A DNA stretch of 64,000 nucleotides from Deltaproteobacteria bacterium (GTDB lineage Bacteria; Myxococcota_A; UBA9160; UBA4427), in NCBI GenBank assembly GCA_029261855.1, contig JAJDAN010000078.1, forward strand, positions 42,634 to 106,633, in the 5' to 3' direction. The position numbers and the translations under genes are program-made. Below the pieces are notes generated by a model that ran no database searches, was not told the origin of the DNA, and saw only the letters and a program-made list of their open reading frames with translations. Of the stretch, positions 8,073 to 19,340 are shown one piece after another; the first letter of the stretch is position 1; each line of letters begins with the position of its first letter.

Positions 8073-8851
8073 GCGGACGGTCCCGCCGTCGTGCCGCCAG
8101 CGTCACCGGGGACGGGCGGCAGGGACGCATCCAGTGCGCGGGCGTAGGCGTCCTCGAGAGCGTCCCTACCCAGCTCGCCCGCGCTCGCGGTGTGCGCGAC
8201 GCGTCCCGCCAGCAGCACGATGGCCCGGTCGGCGATCTCGCTGGCGCGCGCCAGGTCGTGACTCACGAGCACCACCAGGCGCCCTTCGTCGCGCAGCGCC
8301 CGCAGGCGCAGCGAAAGCCGGTCGCCCGCCCTCCGGTCGAGGCCGCTGAAGGGCTCGTCCAGCAGCACGACTCCAGGGTCGTGGACCAGGGCGCGTGAGA
8401 TCGACAGACGTTGCGACATGCCGCGCGAGAAGGTGCCCGCACGTCGATCCGCGACGGTCGCGAGACCTTCGTCGGCGAGCAGGGCGTCCGCGCGCCCTTG
8501 CGGGTCGGCGATGCCGTGGAGTCTTCCGTGGAAGATCAGGTTTTCGCGCGCGCTCAGCTCGGGGTAGAGCAGCGTGGCGTGGCCGGCGAAGCCGACTCCG
8601 GCACGAGCCGCTCTGCGACCCCGCCCGGGTGCTGCAGCGCCTGCGCGCGTCACCGTCAGTTCACCCGAGGTCGCCTGGGCAAGGCCTGCCAGGATCCGGA
8701 GCAGGGTGGACTTGCCTGCGCCATTCGGCCCCAGGACCGCCAGCGCGTGGCCTCCCTCGATGTCGACGTCGACGCCGTCGAGTGCCGTCACCGGCCCGAA
8801 TCGCTTGACGAGCGAGCGGGCGACGAGACGGGTGGCCGCTGCCGGGCTCAC
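8069..8851 (-). CDS. ccmA: CcmA, ABC ATPase of cytochrome c maturation
   Basis: A 260-residue ABC ATPase: Walker A GPNGAGKST near residue 40, signature FSRGMSQRLSISRAL and Walker B VVLLDEPFSGLD. It energises the CcmABC(D) complex. The GTG at 8851 overlaps the stop of the upstream multidomain gene (GTGA), and its own stop overlaps the ccmB start. It is slightly longer than usual because of an Ala/Gly/Pro-rich tail. Confidence 0.94.
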   Translation of the reverse strand: MSPAAATRLVARSLVKRFGPVTALDGVDVDIEGGHALAVLGPNGAGKSTLLRILAGLAQATSGELTVTRAGAAAPGRGRRAARAGVGFAGHATLLYPELSARENLIFHGRLHGIADPQGRADALLADEGLATVADRRAGTFSRGMSQRLSISRALVHDPGVVLLDEPFSGLDRRAGDRLSLRLRALRDEGRLVVLVSHDLARASEIADRAIVLLAGRVAHTASAGELGRDALEDAYARALDASLPPVPGDAGGTTAGPSA

Positions 8852-10784
8852 CCGGCGGGCTCACCGGAATGCGGGAGCGAGTCGAGCGATCCGCCGCAGT
8901 GCGAGCAGAAGCGCCACGCCGGGTCGACGGCCCCCCCACACCCGGGACAGAAGCGAGCGACGGGCTCGGTGGTCTGCTCCGGCGATGATGCCGGCGCCGG
9001 GATCGCTGCCAGCGCCGGGGCGTCTGCCGCCTCGGTTCCGGGGGACGTCGCCGGAGCATTCGCCTGCTCGACTCGCATCAGCTCGACGGCCCGGGCCCAC
9101 AGGTCCTGGCGCGTCCGCTCGTAGTCGGACTCGGCCACCTTGCCGGTCTCGAAGTCGTGCTCGAGGTCGCGGATCGTGGCGTAGACCAGATCGCGTTCGT
9201 GTGCCGGACCGTGCCGGTCGTCGGCCTCCCTGCCGCGTGCGGCCCGCGTCGTGCGCAGGGGCGCCATCACGAACAGCAGCACGAGGGCCCCCGAACCCAG
9301 CACGAACAGCGCCGCGGCCGCTGAGGAGGGAGCTCGGGCGTCGAGCGGCACGAAGCGGACCGACACGATCTCGTCGGGTCGCACCTCGAAGGCCTCACGC
9401 AGCATCCAGGTGCGCGTGCCCATGGCCTGGGGGCGCAGCCGGTGCAGGCGGTCGCTCTCGATCACGAGCCCGGTGTCGGCGGCGCGCAGCTGCAGGGCAG
9501 GGACCGTCGCGGGGAAGCGCAGGTCCAGGGTGGTACCGTCGGGGTTCGCGGGCAGCCGGTAGCGGAACGCGAAGTCATGGGCCCCGGGGCCGAGCGGCCC
9601 GATGACCTCGATGCCCTGGTCGACGCTCACAACACCCAGGCGCGCGGCGTCGACCGACAGACCCGACAGCTCCGCGCGCAGGGGTAGCTCGAAGCGCAGC
9701 AGGGGGTTGTCCGGGGTCCCCGCCACGTGTGCGCCGGGCTCGACTTCGATGCGCTGGGTCTGGGTCACCTCGAGGACCGTGTCGTCGAGCTCCACCGACA
9801 CCTCCGCGCGACCGAGGCGCAGGGCGTCGGGATCGCCGGTGGTCTCCGGCACGCTGATCGTGAGCGTGATGCTGCCGCCTGCAGTCAGTGCGTCGCCTTC
9901 GAGCAGCTGGTGCAGAACGCCGTCGATCTCGCGGGGAGTCGCTTCGCGCAAGGTTTCGGACGCGACTTCGGGCCCGTCCGGCGGGATCAGGATGCGGACC
10001 TGCCCGGTGCCGCGGGGGAAGCGGGCTTCGACCTGGACGCTCGGGCTACCCGGTGCGACCGGGACCTGGTAGCCGAAGCGGATCTCCTGCTCGCCGGCGT
10101 ATACCGGGCCCCAGTAGAGGATGCGCCCGTCCCGCTCCTCGAAGGCGCCGGTGTCGTTGAAGACACCGGTCTGGAAGTCGATGGCGTCAGTGGGCAGGGC
10201 GGCTTCGAAGGGTGCGCGCGCGCTGCCGCGCGCCGCCTCGGGGACGAGAATGGGCGCAGCCCCGTCGTTCACGACGGTGTGGACTTCCTCGATCGCGAGC
10301 CGCGAGCCCAGGGCCTGTACCCGGATGCTGCTGTCTTGAATGCGAGTCCCCGCGCTGTCGGCGGTGGGTTGCTGGACCGGGATCGCGAGGTCGATCTCCG
10401 TCTGCCCCGAGACGAAGCCGGTGCGTTCTCCGTAGGGAACGCCGGCGTAGCGCACGCCCACGAGGTAGACGATGGTCGGGTCGCTCGAGACGGCCTCGAA
10501 CGCGAAGCTCCCGTCCGGCGCAGTTCGGGTGCTGCCGATCCCGGGCGTTCCGTCGGGTTGCAGCGCGTACAAGGCGACCGTCAGGTCCCCGGTGGCCGTC
10601 GGGTTCTCGGGGTCGACGACGACGCCCCGCACCACGCCGTGGCCCCCAGGTAGCGACGACGGACCCGTGGTGGGCGTCGTCGGATGCGGGTTCTGTTGGG
10701 CCGACGCGACTGTGCCGAGTGTCGCGAATCCGGACGCCGCGAACAGCAGGGCGAGTGCCGCGAGGCCGCGCAGGACGTCTCGCT

Positions 10785-10788
<4 letters not shown>
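8848..10788 (-). CDS. Multidomain membrane protein of the ccm operon with C-terminal zinc ribbon
   Basis: A 646-residue protein between ccmF and ccmA, overlapping both by 4 nt. It begins with a signal peptide (residues 1-30), then a carboxypeptidase-regulatory-like beta-sandwich (about 45-125), a long beta-rich periplasmic part, one membrane helix (about 490-515), and a cytoplasmic tail. The tail has a helix resembling the CcmI/CcmH-C type (YATIRDLEHDFETGKVAESD, about 535-555), an Ala/Pro linker, and a zinc ribbon with Cys at about 614, 617, 628 and 631. Position implies a role in cytochrome c maturation, possibly replacing CcmI or CcmH, but no CXXC heme-handling motif is present. Function is not established. 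Confidence 0.75.
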
Positions 10789-12749
<1,961 letters not shown>

Positions 12750-12845
12750 GAGGTCTCCGGTGCGGGTTGGATCGGGGCGCGGGACTGCGGGGCCTGGGAT
12801 GCCGCGGCAAGCAGCGCGGTCAGCACAGGGCTCGTTTCGTGCCTG

Positions 12846-13424
12846 TTACATGGCCTGGGACGAACCCGCTGTCGCAGCGCCCTCGGCTTCCGCTTGGAGG
12901 TTGGCCTCGGCCTGGAACTTGGAAGGGCACTTGGCCATGACGTTGTCCGCCACGAAGACCGTGCCTCGATCCGCGCCAGCTTGCTGGAGGCGTCCTTCCA
13001 CGACCACTTCGGCGCCGTCCTTGAAGAGATCCGGCGTCTCGAGACTCTGGTAGACGACGGCCAGCCGGCTCTCGCTGGTCGTCGCGGCGGCATGGGGCGG
13101 GTCGTTCTGGACGACGAAGCGGACCTGCCGCCCCTCCAGGTCGCGCTCGATCGACTCCATTGCCACGTACCCGTGAACGCGCAGGGCCTGGCCGCCTGCC
13201 GCGACATCCGCCGCCGCGAACTCGTCGAGGGTCTGGTAGTAGGTGAAGGAGCTGCCTTCTCCGAGGTTCGTGTAGCCGTACCAGGCGAGCAGGCCGGCAA
13301 CCAGGAGCGCTCCCAGGGTCAGCTGGGCGCCCTTCGAGAGGCCGCTCTGGGCCGTTTGGGCCCGCTCGGCGCCGCCTGCGGGGTCGGCCTTCTCGGATTG
13401 GGTGTCTTGCGGGGAACTCGACAT
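12846..13424 (-). CDS. ccmE: CcmE, heme chaperone (cysteine-type, with Phe in place of Tyr)
   Basis: A 192-residue protein with an N-terminal membrane helix (about 34-52) and a periplasmic OB-fold. CcmE normally holds heme covalently through a His in HxxxY. A Cys variant, CxxxY, is known from Desulfovibrio and relatives. Here the site reads K-C166-P-S-K-F170 (codons TGC at 12927-12929 and TTC at 12915-12917), so His is Cys and the axial-ligand Tyr is Phe. It is first in the ccm operon, 40 nt or so from a predicted promoter. The call rests on fold, position and the VMAKCPSKF motif. Confidence 0.9.
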   Translation of the reverse strand: MSSSPQDTQSEKADPAGGAERAQTAQSGLSKGAQLTLGALLVAGLLAWYGYTNLGEGSSFTYYQTLDEFAAADVAAGGQALRVHGYVAMESIERDLEGRQVRFVVQNDPPHAAATTSESRLAVVYQSLETPDLFKDGAEVVVEGRLQQAGADRGTVFVADNVMAKCPSKFQAEANLQAEAEGAATAGSSQAM

Positions 13425-13472
13425 GCTTCCGGCTCACTCCGCGGCTCGGGAAATCCGGCGGCTGGATGCGCG

Positions 13473-13501
13473 AAGGTATCACCGGGGCCCGCGAGCGTCA
13501 A
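13473..13501 (-). promoter_or_regulatory. Sigma-70-like promoter for the ccm operon
   Basis: On the minus strand TTGACG (13501-13496), a 17-nt spacer and TACCTT (13478-13473) form a candidate promoter, with TG one base before the -10 as in extended -10 promoters. The predicted start is about 40 nt upstream of the ccmE ATG. The -35 is good and the -10 is poor. Confidence 0.45.
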
Positions 13502-13602
13502 ACTTGCCGGTCCGAAAAGCCAAGCGGAAACAAATACTTGGAGCGCCACAGCTTGTTGCGGGTCGCATCGGCCCCCCTGCGTGGGGAAGTATCCGGCCCG
13601 CG

Positions 13603-14829
13603 ATGCCCAAGCCTACGCCCACACGAACGACGAAGCCGCCCCGCAAGGTCGCTGCCCTCGAGCCGTTCCTCGCCATGGAGATCATGGAGCGAGCCCACGA
13701 GCTGGAGCGCTCCGGCGAGAGCGTCATCCACCTCGAGCTGGGGGAGCCGGACTTCGACCCTGCGCCCGAGGTGTTCGCCGCCAGTCGCGCCGCCACGTCG
13801 GCGGGACGGGTCGGGTATACCGACAGTCGCGGGCGGGCGGATCTGCGCGAGGCCATCGCCGGGGACTACGCGCGGCGCTTCGGCCGCGATGTCTCGCCGA
13901 ACCGCATCCTGGTCACCGCGGGTACGTCGCCGGCCATGCTCGTTGCGTTCTCGCTGCTGCTCGAGCCGGGCGATGAGGTGATCGTCCCGACGCCCCACTA
14001 CCCCTGCTACCCCAACTTCGTCCGCTATTGCGGCGGCGAGCCGGTCTTCGTGCGCACCGATCCCGCAGACGGTCATCGCATCGACGTCGAGGCCGTGCGC
14101 CGCGCGCTCACCTCGCGCACCGCCGCCATCGTCGTGGGCTCACCTGCGAACCCGACCGGTGCGGTGCAGTCCGAAGAGACCCTGCGCGGACTCGCAGGCC
14201 TCGGCGTACCGCTGGTCGCCGACGAGATCTACCAGGGGCTGGTCTACGGGGACGTGCCCGCCTTTTCCGCCTCCCAGCTCGACGACGCAGAGCGCGAGCA
14301 GGCCTTCGTGCTCGACGGCTTCTCGAAGCGCTACGCGATGACCGGCTTCCGACTCGGCTGGGTGGTGCTGCCGGACTGGGCGATGCGTCCGGCGCAGATC
14401 CTCTCCCAGAATCTCTTCATTTCCGTCAACTCGTTCGTGCAGGAAGCAGGCCTCGCCGCCCTCGCCCACGGCGCCGCCACGCTTTCGCAAATGCTGCCCG
14501 TATACCAGCGCCGTCGCGAGCGACTCGTCGAGGGTTTGCGCGCCCTGGGCTTCGGCGTTCCCCGCACACCGGACGGGGCCTTCTACGTGCTGGCGGACGC
14601 ACGCCGCTTCGGGGACGACTCGCGCGCACTGGCATTCGACCTGCTCGAGCGGGCGCGGGTTGGCACGACACCGGGTATCGACTTCGGCGAGGCGGGCGAG
14701 GGGATGCTGCGCTTCTGCTATGCGGTCTCGGAAGAGAAGATCGAAGAGGGGCTCGCGCGACTGGCGCCGGTCCTCTCGGAACTCGCAGATCGTCGCGCGT
14801 CTCATCCGCGTGCCGGGGCCCGCTCGTGA
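13603..14829 (+). CDS. PLP-dependent aminotransferase, class I/II
   Basis: A 408-residue fold-type I aminotransferase. The N-terminal LELGEPDF, the NPTG turn in SPANPTGAV, the PLP-binding lysine in DGFSKRYAMTGFRLGW and the late arginine in MLRFCYA are in order. It should transfer an amino group from an amino acid to a 2-oxo acid; aspartate or aromatic substrates are typical, but specificity cannot be read. The ATG at 13603 (MPKPTPTR) is chosen because the longer frame back to 13402 overlaps ccmE and its promoter and has no family similarity. There is no clear ribosome site. Its stop overlaps the engB start. Confidence 0.9.
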   Translation: MPKPTPTRTTKPPRKVAALEPFLAMEIMERAHELERSGESVIHLELGEPDFDPAPEVFAASRAATSAGRVGYTDSRGRADLREAIAGDYARRFGRDVSPNRILVTAGTSPAMLVAFSLLLEPGDEVIVPTPHYPCYPNFVRYCGGEPVFVRTDPADGHRIDVEAVRRALTSRTAAIVVGSPANPTGAVQSEETLRGLAGLGVPLVADEIYQGLVYGDVPAFSASQLDDAEREQAFVLDGFSKRYAMTGFRLGWVVLPDWAMRPAQILSQNLFISVNSFVQEAGLAALAHGAATLSQMLPVYQRRRERLVEGLRALGFGVPRTPDGAFYVLADARRFGDDSRALAFDLLERARVGTTPGIDFGEAGEGMLRFCYAVSEEKIEEGLARLAPVLSELADRRASHPRAGARS

Positions 14830-15431
14830 AGATCCAACGCGCCGAGCTGCTGATCTCGTGCGGTCGCATCGACCAGTTCCCGAACGAGGGACTGCCCGAG
14901 GTGGCGTTCCTCGGCCGTTCGAATGTCGGCAAGTCGAGCCTGCTCAACGCGCTGGTGGGACGCAAGCAGCTGGCGCGCACGAGCGCGACTCCGGGCAAGA
15001 CGCGCTTGATCCACTTCTTCGAGGTGGTGGCCGGCGGTGAGCCGGTGGCGTTCGTGGACCTGCCCGGGTACGGCTGGGCCAAGGTCTCGCGCAAGGAACG
15101 GGAGAGCTGGGGGAAGCTCGTCGAGGGCTATCTCGAGAATCGCGCGCCCCTGCGCCTCGCGATCCTGCTGCAGGACCTCCGGCGCGACTTCTCGGAAGAC
15201 GAGACCCTGCTGCTCGACTGGCTCACCGAACGCGGCGTCACCTGGCAGGTCGTGATCACGAAGGCGGACAAGCTGAAGCCCATGCGCCGGGCTCGCCGGC
15301 TGCGCGAGCTGGCGAGCCAGCTCGATCGCAAGGGACACAAGCTCATCGCGACCTCGTCGGCGAGCAAGGCGGGGCTCGACGAGGTCTGGCGCGGAATCCT
15401 CGACCGGGTGCGGGCGCCGGACCCGGGCTGA
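14826..15431 (+). CDS. engB: EngB/YihA ribosome-biogenesis GTPase
   Basis: A 201-residue GTPase of normal EngB length. G1 GRSNVGKSS, a conserved Thr in SATPGKTRL (G2), G3 DLPGYGWAK, G4 TKADK and an SSAS G5 loop are all present. EngB is needed for large-subunit ribosome assembly. The GTG at 14826 overlaps the aminotransferase stop (GTGA); the longer frame to 14028 is shadow of that gene. Confidence 0.95.
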   Translation: MKIQRAELLISCGRIDQFPNEGLPEVAFLGRSNVGKSSLLNALVGRKQLARTSATPGKTRLIHFFEVVAGGEPVAFVDLPGYGWAKVSRKERESWGKLVEGYLENRAPLRLAILLQDLRRDFSEDETLLLDWLTERGVTWQVVITKADKLKPMRRARRLRELASQLDRKGHKLIATSSASKAGLDEVWRGILDRVRAPDPG

Positions 15432-15452
15432 GCGCGCAGGCGGGCCGAGAAA

Positions 15453-16121
15453 ATGGGCGACCTCAACCAACGACTCTACGTCGAAGCGCGCAGCGAACGC
15501 TTTGGCGGCCCGGCTCTCGAGGTCGGGTCCCGGGACTACGGCAGCACCCAGGACCTGCGCGCAGCGCTTCCCGGGATCACCGACTGGCTGGGCGTCGACA
15601 TGCAGGCGGGGCCGGGCGTCGACCTCGTGATCGACCTCGCCGGCGACTTCGACGTCATCGACCCCAGTCTTTCCCGGCGCCGTTTCGGCAGCGTCTTCTG
15701 CCTGAGCGTGCTCGAGCACTGCGCGCGACCCTTCGACATGGCCGCGAACATCACGCGACTGCTGGAACCGGGCGGGCTGCTGTGCGTCGGTGTGCCTTTC
15801 GCCTGGAAGCTCCACGGCTATCCCTCGGACTACTGGCGCTTCACCCACCATGGCGTGCGGCAGCTGTTCCCCGAGCTCGACTTCGATCCCGTCGACACCG
15901 TGCTCGCCAGCGAGCGCGATCGGGTGTTCCTACCCGTCGACGACGATCTGGGCCGCATCCCGTTCAGCTTCGGGAGCTGGCGTCGCCGCGGCCACCCCTT
16001 GCGCGGCGCCGCGGCCGGGGCGCTGCGCGGCCTGGCTCGCCTCGGGCCCCTGCGCTGGCTGGCCGGGTATCGCTACGTCCTGGCGCCTTCCCATCTGCTG
16101 ATGATGGGTGCCCGGAGGTGA
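15453..16121 (+). CDS. SAM-dependent class I methyltransferase
   Basis: A 222-residue protein with a compact Rossmann-type methyltransferase core: ALEVGSRDYG as a divergent motif I, LGVDMQAG as motif II, and SVFCLSVLEHCARPF, typical of type-11 methyltransferases. The substrate is unknown. GYPSDYWRFTHHGVRQLF resembles methyltransferases found among surface-glycan genes, but no such locus is adjacent. It starts 21 nt after engB, so cotranscription is likely. Confidence 0.8.
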   Translation: MGDLNQRLYVEARSERFGGPALEVGSRDYGSTQDLRAALPGITDWLGVDMQAGPGVDLVIDLAGDFDVIDPSLSRRRFGSVFCLSVLEHCARPFDMAANITRLLEPGGLLCVGVPFAWKLHGYPSDYWRFTHHGVRQLFPELDFDPVDTVLASERDRVFLPVDDDLGRIPFSFGSWRRRGHPLRGAAAGALRGLARLGPLRWLAGYRYVLAPSHLLMMGARR

Positions 16122-16166
16122 TCGAGATCACCGTGCTGCGCCCGAGCGCGGCCGAAGCGTCGCAAC

Positions 16167-16463
16167 ATGAGACAGGATCGCTTTCGCACGAAGATACCCG
16201 CGCAGTTCAAGGCCGGAGCCCTGTCGGGAAAAGGGGACGTCCGGAACGTCAGTGACGGGGGGCTGTTTGTCGGCACCCTGGCAGTCCCGGAAGAGGGGTC
16301 CGAGGTCGAGCTCACCCTGCGTGAGCCCGGCAAGACCGAGATCGTGGTCAACGGTCTGGTGTGGTGGACGGCGCCGGCCGGCAGCGCCAAGCGCTGCGGC
16401 TTCGGACTGCGCCTGCTCGACGAGCACACGGAGTTCCAACGTCTGGTGGACTCGATCCGCTAG
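16167..16463 (+). CDS. PilZ-domain protein (possible c-di-GMP receptor)
   Basis: A 98-residue single-domain protein with the PilZ fold pattern. NVSDGGLFV corresponds to the (D/N)xSxxG motif. The upstream RxxxR motif is only partly met (RQDRFRTK), so c-di-GMP binding is plausible but not assured. The later FGLRLLD strand is typical of the domain. It sits 45 nt after the methyltransferase and ends just before the convergent cof operon. Confidence 0.8.
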   Translation: MRQDRFRTKIPAQFKAGALSGKGDVRNVSDGGLFVGTLAVPEEGSEVELTLREPGKTEIVVNGLVWWTAPAGSAKRCGFGLRLLDEHTEFQRLVDSIR

Positions 16464-16502
16464 GGCGCGCGGCCTTCAGCCGCGCACGTTCCTGGCAGAG
16501 GC

Positions 16503-17261
16503 TCAGCGGAAGAGATCCGTCTGCGGATCGCGCAGGGTCCCGGCCACGGTCCCGTCGCCTTCGGGCGCGATCCCCGTCACCCAGACGGCTGGCACGCCAC
16601 TGTTCTTGAGCATCAGGATGCCCCCGGCCGCGGCCAGCTGGTCGGCGCTGGCGTTCTGCGTCACGAGCAGCTCGCGACCGGCGAGGTCGAGGCTGCCACG
16701 GATGTCCTGGATGGGTGCGATCCCGGCGCAGCCGATCGCGACGTCGACCAGGCCCTCCCGCCACGGACGGCCGAACGTGTCCGTGACGATCACCGCGAGC
16801 TTGCCCGCTCCCCTGGACTGGAGCGCCGTGCGCAGCCGCGCCGCGGAGGCGTCGGGATCGACGGGCAACAGCACGGCGACGTCCTCACCGGTGCTGTTCG
16901 ACAGGTCGACCCCGGCATTGGCGCACACGAAGCCGTGCCGCGTCTCGCAGATCAACACGCCGGGACCGCGGCGCACGATCCGGACACTCTCGTCGAGCAC
17001 GACCTGGGTGTGCCGCGGGTCCTTGTCGTAGGCCGCTGCGAATTCGCGCGCTTCCTTTGACGGCTCGACGTCCGCAAGCGCGACCAGCCGTCCCTCGGCC
17101 TTGGAGATCACCTTCTGACAGACGACGAGCACGCCGTCTTCGAGTGCGATGCCCTGGCGTTCGGCTGCGTCATGGAACGCCGCGGCGAGATCGTCGCCCG
17201 GCCCAACGGCGGGGATGCCCGTCAGGGCGGTGAGGGTGACGCGCTGCCGGGCTTCGCTCAC
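16503..17261 (-). CDS. cofE: CofE, coenzyme F420-0:L-glutamate ligase
   Basis: A 252-residue GTP-dependent ligase that adds glutamates to F420-0. Conserved stretches are visible: VISKAEG, NAGVDLSN and TDTFGRPWREG. It is the single-domain form, without the C-terminal FMN domain of actinobacterial FbiB. The GTG at 17261 overlaps the cofC stop by 4 nt. It is last in the cofD-cofC-cofE run. F420 synthesis is patchy outside archaea and actinobacteria, so this is a useful lineage marker. Confidence 0.95.
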   Translation of the reverse strand: MSEARQRVTLTALTGIPAVGPGDDLAAAFHDAAERQGIALEDGVLVVCQKVISKAEGRLVALADVEPSKEAREFAAAYDKDPRHTQVVLDESVRIVRRGPGVLICETRHGFVCANAGVDLSNSTGEDVAVLLPVDPDASAARLRTALQSRGAGKLAVIVTDTFGRPWREGLVDVAIGCAGIAPIQDIRGSLDLAGRELLVTQNASADQLAAAGGILMLKNSGVPAVWVTGIAPEGDGTVAGTLRDPQTDLFR

Positions 17262-17926
17262 GTGGGGTCTCCGTGGCGGCCGAGGGCGCGCAAGGCCGCG
17301 CGGGTCGCCGTGCCGCCCGTCTTCGTCTGCAGGAACTGCTCGACGTCCTCGGGCAGGTCGAGGTCGAGCGACAGGGACGGTAGCGGCAGCTCGCGGTAGC
17401 GGACGCCGCGAACGGCCGCCGCCTCGCGATGCCGCTTGGCACTGTCTCGCCCGAAACAGCTGGGGATGGCGTCGTGGGGTGCCCGCAGCAGGGCGGACGT
17501 CCCGCCGTCGCTCGAAGGCGCCAGCACGGCGCCGCGTCCGCCCTGGTCGGAGAGCGCGTCGAACAACCGGTCGATGTCTTCGGGCAGGGCGCCCGCCACG
17601 TCGCCGAGTACGACCAGCAGGGGCCCGTCGCCCATGGCGAGGGCGTTCGCGGCGGCGTCGAGGGCCGGGTTCAGGCCTGGGTCGTCCCGTACCAGGGCCT
17701 CGGCACCGGCGTCGCGTGCGACCGCGGCCACGTCCTCGTCCGGGGTCGCCACCACGACGCGGTCCAGCGAGCGTGTCGCGCGCAGCGCCGCGATCACGTC
17801 ACGCAGCATCGCGATCGCCATCGCTTCGCGGTCGCGTGTGTCTCCGCTGCCGTGCTTGCCGCGCTCGGCAAACAGCCGCGACTTGGTGGCCGCCAGGCGC
17901 TTGACCGGAACCAGTGCGACGCTCAC
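17258..17926 (-). CDS. cofC: CofC, 2-phospho-lactate/PEP guanylyltransferase
   Basis: A 222-residue nucleotidyltransferase that activates 2-phospholactate or phosphoenolpyruvate with GTP for F420 synthesis. VALVPVKRLAATKSRL is the characteristic N-terminus; LVVLGDVAGALP and SFGRDSAKRH-like loop residues (CFGRDSAKRH) follow in the expected order. The GTG at 17926 overlaps the cofD stop by 4 nt. A longer frame to 18301 is shadow of cofD. Which phospho-acid is used cannot be read. Confidence 0.93.
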   Translation of the reverse strand: MSVALVPVKRLAATKSRLFAERGKHGSGDTRDREAMAIAMLRDVIAALRATRSLDRVVVATPDEDVAAVARDAGAEALVRDDPGLNPALDAAANALAMGDGPLLVVLGDVAGALPEDIDRLFDALSDQGGRGAVLAPSSDGGTSALLRAPHDAIPSCFGRDSAKRHREAAAVRGVRYRELPLPSLSLDLDLPEDVEQFLQTKTGGTATRAALRALGRHGDPT

Positions 17927-18900
17927 CGCCCGCGCTCGTCCCGCGTCTGCTCCGCAAGGTCCAGTACCGCCTGGGCCAGCCGCTTCGCGACCTCGACGTT
18001 CACCATCAGGGTGTCGACGGCGCGGCAAGCGACACCCAGGGCTTCGATCTCGTCGACTTGCCCCGCGTCCCGCTGATCGATCACGAAGCCGTCGATCCAG
18101 GGTGCATACAGCCGGGCAACACCGCGGGCGGACACCTCGCAACCGATGCCGCGCAGCAGCTGGGCGGCCGGACCCTTCACCGGTGCGCCGCCCACGATGG
18201 GAGACACGCCCACCACCGGCGCGTCGGACGCTGCGATGGCATCGCGGACCCCGGGCACCGCCAGGATCGGGCCGATCGAGACGACCGGGTTGCTCGGACA
18301 CACCACGAGGGTCCGGGCGGACCGGATCGCTTCGAGCACACCGGGCGCAGGCGCTGCAGCCCGGGCGGCAGAAAGGTCCACGCTTTCCACGTCCGAGGGC
18401 GCACCGTCTCGCACCATGTATTCCTCGAAGTGAACGCTGCGCCCGCCGGAAAGCTCGACGCGCGTGGGACAGGGAGCGTTCGACATGGGCAGGACGCGGA
18501 CGTCCAGGCGATAGCTCTGGCGCAGGGTTTCGGCGGTCTCGGCCAGGGTCGCGCCGTCGCGCATCGCCAGGGTGCGGTGGAGGCAGTTGGCGAAGTCGCG
18601 ATCTCCGAGGCGGAACCAGCTCTCGTGACCGAGCTCGCCCAGGCGGTCGACGAGGGTCGTCGTGTCCCCCGCCAGTCCGTAGCCCTTGTCGAGATCGACG
18701 GCACCGGCCAGCGTGTAGGTGACGATGTCCAGGTCCGGCGCGACCCAGACGCCGTAGAACTCGCGATCGTCGCCGGTGTTCACGATGGCCGTGACGTCTT
18801 CGGGAGCCGCCGCGCGCACCAGGCCGCGCAGGAAACGGGCGGCTCCGACTCCGCCCGCGAGGGCGACGATCGGTCCGCGAGACGAGGCGCCGTCGGTCAT
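17923..18900 (-). CDS. cofD: CofD, 2-phospho-L-lactate transferase
   Basis: A 325-residue enzyme that joins the activated phospho-acid to Fo to give (dehydro)F420-0. Signature stretches: ALAGGVGAARFLRGL, VNTGDD, RLGDRDFANCLHRT and VVCPSNPVVSIGPIL, then SPIVGGAPVKGPA. The ATG at 18900 overlaps the upstream lipoprotein stop. With cofC and cofE it forms a compact operon; the Fo synthase gene is not in this window. Confidence 0.95.
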   Translation of the reverse strand: MTDGASSRGPIVALAGGVGAARFLRGLVRAAAPEDVTAIVNTGDDREFYGVWVAPDLDIVTYTLAGAVDLDKGYGLAGDTTTLVDRLGELGHESWFRLGDRDFANCLHRTLAMRDGATLAETAETLRQSYRLDVRVLPMSNAPCPTRVELSGGRSVHFEEYMVRDGAPSDVESVDLSAARAAAPAPGVLEAIRSARTLVVCPSNPVVSIGPILAVPGVRDAIAASDAPVVGVSPIVGGAPVKGPAAQLLRGIGCEVSARGVARLYAPWIDGFVIDQRDAGQVDEIEALGVACRAVDTLMVNVEVAKRLAQAVLDLAEQTRDERGR

Positions 18901-19340
18901 CGGATCACGCGCTCATTCGACCCGCCACCCGTGCGGCGGTCGAGCTCGCGTTGCAGCCTCGGCAGCCGGTTCGCGATCTCGCGCAGCTCGGTCTCGGCTT
19001 CGGCGTCGGCCAGGGGACCGCCCCCTTCCTGGCTCGCGATCTCGACGAGCCGACGCTGGTCGGCGTCGACGAGCAACCGGAGGCGCTCGTCGGACATTGC
19101 CGCGGGATCACCGAGGGCGAGGGGAGCCGATCCGTCTTGCTGCTCCGCGTGGATCGGGCCGACCAGGGGAACGGGCGCGTGCCCCCGCCAGGACGGCGGG
19201 ATCAACAGCGCGCAACCGGTCGTCGGGATCGCGGCGCAGAGCAGCAATGCGATCGCGACTCCTCCGCGCGACGAGCGGCGCGACGAGCGGCGAGGCGACG
19301 GGCGAGAGGAACGGCACGAGCGGCGTGAGGGTTGCCCCAT
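18897..19340 (-). CDS. Small hypothetical lipoprotein upstream of cofD
   Basis: A 147-residue protein with a very basic, Arg/Ser-rich N-terminus, a hydrophobic segment (VAIALLLCAAIPTTGC) and a lipobox-like TTGC, so it is probably a lipoprotein. The mature part is short and helical (ELREIANRLPRLQRELDRR), suggesting a coiled coil. The ATG at 19340 is chosen; the longer frame to 19631 crosses a tandem repeat. Its stop overlaps the cofD start, so it leads the cof operon, but no role in F420 synthesis is suggested by its sequence. Confidence 0.65.
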   Translation of the reverse strand: MGQPSRRSCRSSRPSPRRSSRRSSRGGVAIALLLCAAIPTTGCALLIPPSWRGHAPVPLVGPIHAEQQDGSAPLALGDPAAMSDERLRLLVDADQRRLVEIASQEGGGPLADAEAETELREIANRLPRLQRELDRRTGGGSNERVIR

